A stretch of 5,729 nucleotides of DNA from Bacteroidaceae bacterium. Its GTDB lineage: Bacteria > Bacteroidota > Bacteroidia > Bacteroidales > Bacteroidaceae. Below are positions 1-5,721 of this stretch, piece by piece. The first letter of the stretch is position 1, and the number at the start of each line of letters is the position of its first letter. The notes beneath the pieces are model-generated. The model did not search any database and had not been told where the DNA came from. It saw only the letters and a list, made by a program, of their open reading frames with translations. The stretch lies in NCBI GenBank assembly GCA_030843315.1, contig JAUUPT010000131.1, forward strand, positions 1 through 5,729. The letters run 5' to 3'. Position numbers and translations under genes: made by a program.

Positions 1-391
1 AAAGTAAAGAACAAATTTCCTAAATAGACGGGAAGAAATATTGACTGATTATCAGAGAAATAAAGGAAGTGCAAACACTCTTTAGTGAGAAAAACAGATG
101 AGAGTTGCATATATAAGAATAGCAAATGAAGTGATTGGTATCCAAGATGTTATCATTTAATAAAGGGAGAGATAGGTTTATTGAGGGAATATGGGCTGGC
201 ACCACTATCTGGCGCCGAAGAGTAAGCATCTAATAGAATGAAACACAAAAAGGTAGTAGAAATAGATAAGCAGAAAGACAGCCTGCCCCGGTTTATTGTA
301 GCACTGCATTTTGGCACCATCGCCTCAAATAATGTCAGACAATATCACGGGAAGAAACAGCTTGCAGATAAGTCCTATAATAAGCGGATAC
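1..391. other. AT-rich region with no supportable gene
   Basis: This stretch lies beyond the terminator of the ATPase gene. All six frames are broken into short pieces. The longest plus-strand frame (238-438) runs through the terminator and its A-tract, and its product is basic and low in recognisable features, so I do not call it. A 20-codon frame at 98-160 begins MRVAYIRIANE, which resembles the first strand of serine recombinases, but it stops at once and nothing homologous-looking follows in other frames. A plus-strand frame near 2-88 also reads for about 25 codons before a stop (it includes EEILTDYQRNKGSANTL) and could be the tail of a gene entering from the left. The region may hold decayed coding sequence or simply be intergenic; the sequence does not decide it. 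Confidence 0.5.
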
Positions 392-422
392 AAAAAAAGG
401 AACGGTTCTCATATGCCGCTCC
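392..422 (-). terminator. Intrinsic terminator of the ATPase gene
   Basis: Read on the minus strand, GGAGCGG (422-416) pairs with CCGTTCC (405-399), giving seven base pairs with one G-T wobble around a 10-base loop, followed directly by seven T residues (398-392). It starts 28 bases after the TGA stop of the ATPase gene, so it fits a Rho-independent terminator for that transcript. The plus-strand sequence has no T-tract on the other side, so it is one-directional. Confidence 0.85.
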
Positions 423-449
423 CTCTATATTAAAATAGTAACAGGTGTA

Positions 450-2195
450 TCATTGTTTCTCCGCCACCACCAGCTCCCAGCCTTTAAATACCAGCGTTAT
501 AAGCCCCAGTTCCGTCTTCCCTTTCGTCCGAAGCACATTTTCGTCCGCTGCATAGCGCGCTAGTTGCTCGGCAGCTTCTTCTTTCAACTGGGCAATCGTT
601 GCCTCCGAAGCATCCCGACGGGCATACTTCACCTCCACAATATAGCTGTAGGCAATGTCCGGCTGACGCTGCAAGTCCGGCATCATGTAGAAATCGGCAT
701 AGCCTTTGGATGATTCGTGCTCGGGCAGAATGGTGTAGCCTTGTGTCATGCCGAGGTAAGCAAGCAGGAAGCCTTTGACGTGCGCCTCCCCTTCGATGAA
801 TTCACGGATAGCACTCTGCCGTTCCAGTTCGGCGGCAAAGAAGCGGAAGACGGGCTCCCACTGACCGCGCAGCGCCATTTCCTTCACCAGACCGGAGAAA
901 GAAGAAAGGTCCAGTTCGAACATTTTCGCCTCGCTATAAGCTTCCACAAGGTAGGTATAGAGTTGTTCGCGTACAGTCAAGTTCGGGATACACAGAACGG
1001 TACTGCCAAAATCCGTCCCTTGTATGGAGAGCATTCCGAAATAGAACAGCAGGCTCTTGAAATTCTCCGTGTCGGTCATCCTTTCTGCCGGAAACGCCGT
1101 TACGATGTTTGCCGTGATGCTCCCCTCTGCAATAATCTGCTGGATAACAGAGGCGTTTGCACCAAAAGTCTTGTCTATCTGAACAAGGTGGCGCAGCTTG
1201 TTATAATCCGTGCGGATATTGTTGTCGACCATCTCCTCGGGCGGCATCTGCGATTGCAGGTAGCTGTTCAGGAAATAGAGCGTCATGTCCGAGTTGAACA
1301 TCCGTTCCTCCAACTTGCGTGAAGAGAAGCAATAATTATCATACCACGGCTTCATCATCTCCACCAGCGAGTCCACCGTCACGTCCTGCGGCAGCGCGCG
1401 CTCTTCCTTATAATAGGTAATCATCTCCCGCACTTCACCTTCGCTGAATCCGATAATACTATTGAACATCGGTTGCATGCTGATATTCATTCCAATATTG
1501 AATCCGCTCGTCACGTCGTCCATCGTGATGGGACTGACGCCCGTGATGAACAACCGTTCCACAGCCGAACCCGAGCCGGTGGTAGTCGCCTTTACAATAT
1601 TAAAAAATCCACGGATGAAGCCCTCGCCATGCGTAGTCTTCCGGTAACGATCTGTGCCGTAGGAAGAAAGCATAGTGTTGGTAAAGTTATCGTACTCGTC
1701 AATCATCAGATAGATGCGGATGCCGCCTTTGTCGCTGGCATAGCGTCCGAGCGTGCTCAGGAGCTGACCGGGTGAAGTCAGACTAGCATTCAGTTCGTCC
1801 CAAATCTCACTGCCCAGGATAGACTCGTACTTCTTCACAAAGCGGATGATGATGGAGCTGCAATACTCACTGAACGCCTGCTCCACATTCTCCAGCTTCG
1901 AGTTAACCTCCGAGAAGTTAAACCTCAGTATCAGATATTTATTGTGCAGTGCCGTGGGATGCTGCCCGATGTACAGCCCACGGAACAGCTCCTCGAAACT
2001 GTCCGCATAATCGATGCTGTAGTACGTTTCCAGCATGGCGAGGAACAGTGACTTGCCGAACCGCCGCGGGCGTATCAGGAAGAGGTAGGGCGGTTGGCGC
2101 TCCAGCATCTCGATGAACCGCGTCTTGTCCACATAGTAATAATCCTCACGCTTGATGCGCGAAAAGTCCGATATTCCGTAGGGTAATGCCTTCAT
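450..2195 (-). CDS. AAA-ATPase-like protein with C-terminal PD-(D/E)XK nuclease fold
   Basis: Predicted cytoplasmic protein of 581 residues combining an N-terminal AAA-ATPase-like domain (PF09820 type) with a C-terminal PD-(D/E)XK domain (PF08011 type). Visible motifs, numbered from the chosen start: an FxRPRRFGKSL-like P-loop at about 42-50 (RPRRFGKS, the degenerate Walker A usual for this family), Walker B YLMIDEYD at 162-169, the conserved ITGVSPITMDD stretch at 217-227, and WYDNYCFS at 284-291. In the nuclease fold, GYAD gives Asp501, EVKY gives Glu521 and Lys523, and QLARY follows at 544-548, so the usual catalytic acid-ExK-QxxxY pattern appears intact. The cellular role of this family is not established; many Bacteroides genomes carry numerous copies. 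I start at Met 2195, not the in-frame ATG at 2255, because the extra 20 codons lie across a promoter box and the family normally begins with a short MKxLPYGIxDF-like segment. It appears monocistronic, with its own promoter and terminator. It is visibly richer in G+C than the lipoprotein gene (33 of 60 bases at 541-600 against 26 of 60 at 3661-3720). Confidence 0.92.
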   Translation of the reverse strand: MKALPYGISDFSRIKREDYYYVDKTRFIEMLERQPPYLFLIRPRRFGKSLFLAMLETYYSIDYADSFEELFRGLYIGQHPTALHNKYLILRFNFSEVNSKLENVEQAFSEYCSSIIIRFVKKYESILGSEIWDELNASLTSPGQLLSTLGRYASDKGGIRIYLMIDEYDNFTNTMLSSYGTDRYRKTTHGEGFIRGFFNIVKATTTGSGSAVERLFITGVSPITMDDVTSGFNIGMNISMQPMFNSIIGFSEGEVREMITYYKEERALPQDVTVDSLVEMMKPWYDNYCFSSRKLEERMFNSDMTLYFLNSYLQSQMPPEEMVDNNIRTDYNKLRHLVQIDKTFGANASVIQQIIAEGSITANIVTAFPAERMTDTENFKSLLFYFGMLSIQGTDFGSTVLCIPNLTVREQLYTYLVEAYSEAKMFELDLSSFSGLVKEMALRGQWEPVFRFFAAELERQSAIREFIEGEAHVKGFLLAYLGMTQGYTILPEHESSKGYADFYMMPDLQRQPDIAYSYIVEVKYARRDASEATIAQLKEEAAEQLARYAADENVLRTKGKTELGLITLVFKGWELVVAEKQ

Positions 2196-2224
2196 GACTG
2201 GTCTGTTTAAAACGTTCTCGAAAG

Positions 2225-2249
2225 CAAAGGTAGCAAAAACGATTGCAAA
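2225..2249 (-). promoter_or_regulatory. Bacteroides-type promoter of the ATPase gene
   Basis: On the minus strand TACCTTTG (2232-2225) matches the Bacteroides -7 consensus TAnnTTTG exactly. It would place the transcription start near 2217-2219, giving a leader of about 25 bases before the ATG at 2195. The upstream TTTG at 2249-2246 is only 13 bases away, shorter than the usual 19-21, so the -33 element is weak or unassigned. The box lies inside the longest possible reading frame, which supports the shorter protein start. No clear Shine-Dalgarno sequence precedes the ATG, as is common in this group. Confidence 0.65.
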
Positions 2250-2286
2250 ATCCATGATTCTGCTGAAATTGTTATACTTTCTTGAG

Positions 2287-2310
2287 CGGCGGCGGGGCAG
2301 GAAGCCGCCG
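2287..2310. other. GC-rich stem-loop upstream of the ATPase promoter
   Basis: CGGCGGC at 2287-2293 and GCCGCCG at 2304-2310 form a perfect seven-pair GC stem around a 10-base loop. No T-tract follows on the minus strand. On the plus strand a TTTTT run comes only after 10 further bases, so it is a poor terminator in either direction. It sits between the 22-bp repeat array and the ATPase promoter and could be a protein-binding or insulating structure; its function is not evident. Confidence 0.5.
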
Positions 2311-2439
2311 ATGCGGATAATTTTTCAATTCTTGTCAAGAGCAGATTTACGGAAGTTTAACGGAAGGAAGGGGTGGAGTGCTTGTTTCTGCTGCCGGAAT
2401 GCATGATGCGTTTGCCCCGGACAGATGGTCTGTTTGGGT

Positions 2440-2460
2440 GCAAAGCATGGTATGTTTTGC
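2440..2460. repeat. Near-perfect dyad within block A of the array
   Basis: GCAAAGCAT (2440-2448) faces ATGTTTTGC (2452-2460) across the three bases GGT. Eight of nine positions are complementary, the exception being G2445 opposite T2455 (a wobble pair on this strand). A similar dyad, CAAAGCA and TGTTTTG around TTATC, recurs 22 bases further on. Such short-spaced dyads are typical of sites for dimeric DNA-binding proteins, but no known operator is recognised. Confidence 0.6.
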
Positions 2461-2538
2461 TACAAAGCATTATCTGTTTTGATGCAGAACATTATTTGAT
2501 TTCACACACTTCATCGGGGGAAATGCCACAGCTAAACA

Positions 2539-2605
2539 AGGCAAATGCCACACTTGAACGGTCCAAATGCCAGGCATTGCACCTGTTGAGGTGTGTGGTT
2601 TGCCT
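2539..2605. repeat. Inverted arms joining blocks B and C
   Basis: AGGCAAATGCCACAC (2539-2553) pairs with GTGTGGTTTGCCT (2593-2605): 13 pairs with a two-base bulge (TG at 2546-2547). Inside the loop CAGG (2571-2574) faces CCTG (2582-2585). This marks where unit orientation flips. A transcript crossing it, or extruded DNA, could fold into a long hairpin; it may equally be a by-product of inverted repeat units. Confidence 0.6.
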
Positions 2606-2666
2606 CGGTGAGGTGTGTCATTTGACTTGCTAAGATGTGTCATTTGGAACGGGGTGCCGCGTGGAC

Positions 2667-2699
2667 AAAAAAAGAACGGGGAAGCGATGCCTCTCCGTT
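2667..2699 (-). terminator. Intrinsic terminator following the orphan promoter
   Basis: Read on the minus strand from 2699, AACGG pairs with CCGTT; after one A-C mismatch, GAGG pairs with CTTC-type bases (one G-T wobble), leaving a loop of about five bases. A single C and then seven T residues (2673-2667) follow the stem. It lies about 35 bases downstream of the expected start of the transcript from the promoter at 2741-2771, and about 135 bases past the lipoprotein terminator. It therefore most likely ends the short transcript and is not a second lipoprotein terminator. Confidence 0.8.
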
Positions 2700-2734
2700 T
2701 ATGCTAATTTAAAATTGAAATCAGGATAGAATTA
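2667..2734 (-). ncRNA. Candidate small RNA or attenuated leader, about 68 nt
   Basis: A strong promoter ends at 2741 and a strong intrinsic terminator ends at 2667, with no start codon leading to a useful frame between them. The predicted transcript begins near 2733-2735 with an A/U-rich, weakly structured stretch of about 35 bases (it contains AATTTTAAATT) and ends in the AACGGAGA hairpin and U-tract. That is the layout of a small trans-acting RNA: a single-stranded 5' part and a terminator stem. I do not recognise an Rfam family. The alternative is a leader that is terminated most of the time and sometimes reads through into the 22-bp array towards the ATPase gene, whose ATG is about 470 bases further on. 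The exact start is inferred from the promoter position. Confidence 0.45.
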
Positions 2735-2740
2735 CGAAGG

Positions 2741-2771
2741 CAAATATACGACATCGGGAAGGCAATGTCAA
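2741..2771 (-). promoter_or_regulatory. Strong orphan promoter with no ORF downstream
   Basis: On the minus strand TTGACA (2771-2766) is separated by 17 bases from TATATTTG (2748-2741). The second box matches the Bacteroides -7 consensus TAnnTTTG exactly, and the first contains the TTG of the -33 element at the right distance (20 bases from TTG to the -7 box). It also fits a classical sigma-70 promoter. It is the best promoter in the window, yet only a terminator lies within the next 75 bases. It sits between two terminators, so it defines a separate transcription unit. Confidence 0.7.
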
Positions 2772-2803
2772 GTGTTTGGGGAATTATTTTGGGACGTGAG
2801 AGG

Positions 2804-2851
2804 AAAAAGAATTCCCACTTAATACATTATATATGTATAAAGCGGGAATTC
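2804..2851 (-). terminator. Intrinsic terminator of the lipoprotein gene
   Basis: GAATTCCCACTT (2809-2820) and AAGCGGGAATTC (2840-2851) form a 12-position stem with one non-standard pair. After a single mismatch the stem continues with ATACAT against ATGTAT (2822-2827, 2833-2838) and a five-base loop. On the minus strand the stem is followed by five T residues (2808-2804). It lies 80 bases past the TAA stop of the lipoprotein gene. The plus-strand side has no T-tract, so termination is for leftward transcription. Confidence 0.85.
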
Positions 2852-2930
2852 AATTTATAGAGTTCTTAATTTAAGAAAGAAGAAGGGCTTTACCTTGTGG
2901 GTTTGCTCCTTATTCTATTCTACAAACATT

Positions 2931-5549
2931 TTAGGACTTAGCATCAGCTTTTACACCTATCCAGTTTTTAGCTTTGCCTTCAGTTCCTTCTGACCAAACG
3001 CCAGTAGAAGAATCAAGAACTTTAGTAATTGTAACATTTGTTTGTACCTTACCCTTGTTCACTATTTCCACACCATCGTCTCCTGCTGTAAAGGTTGTTG
3101 TTCCAGACTGATTGATGATTTTGAGTTCAGCATTTTCGGATATTGTCAATGAAGAACCAGCACTCTTATTTTCAATCGTAATAGCAGCGTTATTACCACC
3201 CGCGTCTGCATTCGCAGCAATATTCACATTTCCATTAACTACAATAGAAACCGGAAGTTGCCAAACCGCACCACTACCAGCACCAGTTACAGCTATATCT
3301 GTGTTTTCAAATACCACAGCCTTCATTTTAACGGCATTTAATACTGCAACGGCCGCAACAGTAATCTTTGCATCCTTATAGATTACAGAATTATATTTAC
3401 CGTTTACAACCTTCCACTCAGCATTGTCACCAGTAACAGTCTTCCATATATATTGAGCGTCCCCACTATCAGTGACTTTGGCATCGGCGTCATTGTAGAT
3501 ATTACCCCACTTCTCACTGCTTGTGCCAACAGTCGCTTCCGCTAAGAATGACATCATCTTGATATCGCCTTCGTTCTTATTGAAATTCACAACACCATAG
3601 TTAGTCACAATACCTGCATTCAAAGAACCAGTCGAACCTGTAATCGTTGCATCCGCATTATTTGAAGCACCATTTACAATCGTACCATTGTTTGTAAGAG
3701 CCGCAGCAACTGCATCAGTGATAGTTCCCAAATTGTTGATAGTAGCTCCCTCGTTGTTAGTCCAAGCACCAGCCAAAGTAATACTAGCACCCTTTTCTAC
3801 ATTCAGAATAGCAGCTGTCTTCTTGTCGTCACCATTAGTCAAAGTACTTGTAATAGAAGCACTAACACCCTTGATAGACATCGTTCCGAGGTTTGTAACT
3901 GTACCTGTCAATACTTCATCAAGCGTAAATGTACCCTTATTCGTAATGCTTGTAGTTGTTACATTACTCAATACTAAAGTACCTTCGTTTTTAACACCAC
4001 CAGTGATAGTTCCAGCCAAAGCAGCACTAGCGCCCTCAGCCACAGTAATCCCTTCTCTGAAAACAATAACACTGCTAGCAGCAATATTATTGGTTCCCTT
4101 CAAAGTTACCATCTTACTGAAAGTCAGAGTATAGTTATTACCTACAGCCAATGTTCCTGCATTATTGATAACCACCGGAGTAGAGAATGTAATTTTGGAA
4201 GAACTTACACTTGTGCTCTTATTTTTCAGCAAGGTAGCTACCGTACTGTTGATCTCAGTATTCTTTTGGTCAACCACACGGATTTCCAATTCGTTCGCAC
4301 CATCCTTCGGAGTAAATGTTCTGATTGCGTCAATCAAATCTGCCGTAGAAGAAACAGCAACACCTGTTTGAGCTTGTAAACCAATGATTATACTTCCCAG
4401 TGCAGTACCAGCAGTACTTGCTGGCTGGTTAGTTTCTGCATCGTATTCTTCCACTGGATAACGCTTGCCCGGATTGATGTTCATATCATTAAATACAACC
4501 TCACAAGATTCTCCATCAGTTGTATTGATTTCAGCGGTCAATGCATTTGCTGAAGATGTGTAATCATCGGCAGGAATCATTGCGTAGAATGAGAAAGAAG
4601 CACCATCAGCCAGCTCGATACCACCTTCGGGCATTTCTATAGAGATAACGCTTTCCGACTCATCTACACTTTCTCCCAGCACATCAGCAGTCTTAATAGG
4701 CTCTGTATTCTTATTGCTAATCCAGCGACCTTCTTTACCGCTCTCACCATTCACTGCATTAAACATGCTTTGAACGAATGACTTGTTGTCACCTGCAGAT
4801 TCAGTGTAAGCTGTCGTGGCAGAATGTGCATACTTGAACGGTTTCTCCAATTCAAAGGTGACGCCACTTCCTTTCTTCAAGGTTACACTCTTTACAGTAA
4901 TCTTTTTATCAGCCAGGTTGCGCAGTGTGATAAGAGGTTGTGCATACAGAGGCAATACGTCAACTGCGATGTTCAAATCTTGCTTGTCTGCACTCAGGAA
5001 CTTGTAGCCTACATACAGAGGAGTACCTGCTTCTTTTGATTTAGCCAGCACATCGTTGAATGTAGAAAGTTCGCCATTGGCATCCTTAGCCAGTTTCTGT
5101 ACAGCGGGCAGCTTGGCAACAATAGCGCCACGACCAGCCTCTTCGCTATAAGGCAGATAGAACATATAGTTACCTTCTACCAACTTAGCTTGTGTACTCC
5201 AAGCAGAACCGTTATAGCTATAACGATAATTTGAGTTCACTTTGTCGGTCAGCAAGTTATAGCGCTCAACAGGATCTTTTTGACTAAGGTCAGTTGCTAC
5301 TTCGTCAATCAAGCAGGCTCCCATACCATCGTTGGCTTCGAACAAAAGTTCGTTAAAGCTTATGGCTCCATCCTTATTACCATCACCTTGAACCATACGC
5401 GTTGCAGCGTTGCCTAATGTGATATTCACATTTTGCAATTGAATACGGTTGCCAAGGTCAGTATTCCCCAAGGTTTCCATTTCATCTGACGTACAAGCAG
5501 CGAAAGCTACAGGTAGCGCCAAAGCAGTAAATAAAAGTTTTGCTTTCAT
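2931..5549 (-). CDS. Fimbrillin-like surface lipoprotein with repetitive, beta-solenoid-like C-terminal half
   Basis: An 872-residue predicted lipoprotein. Residues 1-18 form a signal peptide (two early lysines, hydrophobic LLFTALALPVAFAA) and Cys19 is the lipidation site; the lipobox FAAC is slightly unusual at -3. The residues after it, TSDEMET, are acidic and resemble the Bacteroidetes signal that sends lipoproteins to the outer face of the outer membrane. Residues 20-370 look like the fimbrillin/Mfa-like families: ATRMV at 49-53, NYMFYLPY at 127-134, PLITLRNLADKKITVKSVTL at 205-224, FYAMIPADDY at 321-330, and GKRYPVEEYD at 361-370. Residues 56-67 match a complete EF-hand loop. From about 460 to 660 the motif N-x-G-T/V-hydrophobic recurs (463, 521, 537, 553, 606, 621, 650; 16-residue steps at 521-553), suggesting beta-solenoid rungs as in large adhesins. 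The last 200 residues contain more glycine/asparagine-rich strands. A role as pilus component, tip adhesin or standalone surface adhesin is inferred; the length is large for a simple pilin. It shares strand and probably transcript with the small gene 64 bases upstream. Only an A-rich tract (AACGAAGAAAA), with no strong Shine-Dalgarno, precedes the ATG. Confidence 0.88.
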   Translation of the reverse strand: MKAKLLFTALALPVAFAACTSDEMETLGNTDLGNRIQLQNVNITLGNAATRMVQGDGNKDGAISFNELLFEANDGMGACLIDEVATDLSQKDPVERYNLLTDKVNSNYRYSYNGSAWSTQAKLVEGNYMFYLPYSEEAGRGAIVAKLPAVQKLAKDANGELSTFNDVLAKSKEAGTPLYVGYKFLSADKQDLNIAVDVLPLYAQPLITLRNLADKKITVKSVTLKKGSGVTFELEKPFKYAHSATTAYTESAGDNKSFVQSMFNAVNGESGKEGRWISNKNTEPIKTADVLGESVDESESVISIEMPEGGIELADGASFSFYAMIPADDYTSSANALTAEINTTDGESCEVVFNDMNINPGKRYPVEEYDAETNQPASTAGTALGSIIIGLQAQTGVAVSSTADLIDAIRTFTPKDGANELEIRVVDQKNTEINSTVATLLKNKSTSVSSSKITFSTPVVINNAGTLAVGNNYTLTFSKMVTLKGTNNIAASSVIVFREGITVAEGASAALAGTITGGVKNEGTLVLSNVTTTSITNKGTFTLDEVLTGTVTNLGTMSIKGVSASITSTLTNGDDKKTAAILNVEKGASITLAGAWTNNEGATINNLGTITDAVAAALTNNGTIVNGASNNADATITGSTGSLNAGIVTNYGVVNFNKNEGDIKMMSFLAEATVGTSSEKWGNIYNDADAKVTDSGDAQYIWKTVTGDNAEWKVVNGKYNSVIYKDAKITVAAVAVLNAVKMKAVVFENTDIAVTGAGSGAVWQLPVSIVVNGNVNIAANADAGGNNAAITIENKSAGSSLTISENAELKIINQSGTTTFTAGDDGVEIVNKGKVQTNVTITKVLDSSTGVWSEGTEGKAKNWIGVKADAKS

Positions 5550-5613
5550 TTTTCTTCGTTAATTAATTAATAATTTATTCTTTCTTTAGTTACTTTTACC
5601 CATTCGCCTTCAA

Positions 5614-5721
5614 TCAGTCTCCAGAGGGTACATTTACAGAGGCGTCGAATCCTACTTCTACTGCTACCTCCAGAACTTCCACCTCCGGAGCCACATACTT
5701 CATTTCATTTTCCATTTTCAT
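5614..5721 (-). CDS. Short acidic/valine-rich peptide ahead of the lipoprotein gene
   Basis: A 35-codon frame beginning MKMENEMKYVAPEVEVLEVA and ending VEVGFDASVNVPSGD before TGA. The pattern tyrosine-x-x-proline-glutamate-valine-glutamate-valine, then an acidic/valine run and a GF-x-A-S segment, is one I associate with short Bacteroidales peptides that often accompany surface protein genes; no function for them is known to me. There is no signal peptide or membrane segment. In-frame ATGs at 5727, 5721, 5715 and 5703 make the start uncertain, and because the frame is still open at the window edge it could extend further. The KYVAPEVEVLEV core argues for a start within this cluster. Alternating E/V codons leave a Gly/Ser-rich shadow in another frame, which supports coding in this one. 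It lies 64 bases before the lipoprotein ATG; no promoter box is visible in that gap, so co-transcription is likely. Confidence 0.65.
   Translation of the reverse strand: MKMENEMKYVAPEVEVLEVAVEVGFDASVNVPSGD

Larger units (their letters stand above)
2399..2662. repeat. Array of twelve degenerate 22-bp units, orientation switch inside
   Basis: Cut every 22 bases from 2399, the sequence gives twelve aligned units with no phase slip. Three blocks are visible. Block A (2399-2508, five units) shares GCATnnTnTGTTTTG followed by nTnCA; the two best units match at 17 of 22 positions. Block B (2509-2574, three units) shares AAATGCCACA at its end; neighbours match at 13 to 15 of 22. Block C (2575-2662, four units) shares TGAGGTGTGT preceded by CATTTG-like starts; the inner pairs match at 14 to 15 of 22, the last unit only 11. 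Block C is essentially block B reversed: the complement of its units reads CAAATGACACACCT, close to CAAATGCCACACTT in B. Two 11-base half-units alternate, roughly one DNA turn each. There are no constant repeats with unique spacers, so it is not CRISPR. Because 22 is not a multiple of three and no consistent frame runs through, it is not a protein repeat. It fills the gap between the small-RNA-like cassette and the ATPase promoter region. Function unknown; a cooperative binding array is one possibility. Confidence 0.8.

Noticed and set aside
20..229. 69-codon minus-strand reading frame
   Set aside because: Its composition (Ile, Ser, Leu, Phe, Asn) is what AT-rich non-coding DNA gives. No motif is present, and it lies beyond a terminator without a clear promoter.
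238..438. 66-codon plus-strand reading frame
   Set aside because: It runs through the ATPase terminator, its lysine-rich part being the terminator A-tract. It has no recognisable domain and no promoter or ribosome-binding site I can defend.
717..1322. 201-codon plus-strand frame opposite the ATPase
   Set aside because: It is antisense to a well-supported coding region with intact Walker and nuclease motifs. The product shows no domain.
2373..2633. 86-codon plus-strand frame across the repeat array
   Set aside because: It coincides almost exactly with the 22-bp array. A period of 22 shifts frame each unit, so the product shows no repeat and no domain. It is open by chance.
2399..2662. CRISPR array
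   Set aside because: Repeats are 22 bp head to tail with no spacers, are degenerate, and reverse orientation. No Cas gene is present.
2809..2851. Invertible promoter flanked by inverted repeats
   Set aside because: The arms enclose only 19 bases, and a T-tract follows on the minus strand. This is a terminator hairpin.
2863..2877. Perfect dyad TTCTTAA-T-TTAAGAA in the lipoprotein 3' region
   Set aside because: It is too AT-rich and has too small a centre to be a hairpin. Such palindromes arise easily in AT-rich DNA, and nothing nearby suggests an operator.
3688..4134. 148-codon hydrophobic plus-strand frame opposite the lipoprotein
   Set aside because: The Val/Leu/Ala-rich product is the mirror of Asn/Thr/Gly/Ala-rich codons on the true strand, not a membrane protein.
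5567..5704. Minus-strand frame staying open past the small peptide's stop, ending EGEWVKVTKERINY
   Set aside because: It has no start codon of its own, and its Gly/Ser-rich first part is the shadow of Glu/Val codons. It could only be reached by a frameshift, for which no slippery site is evident.
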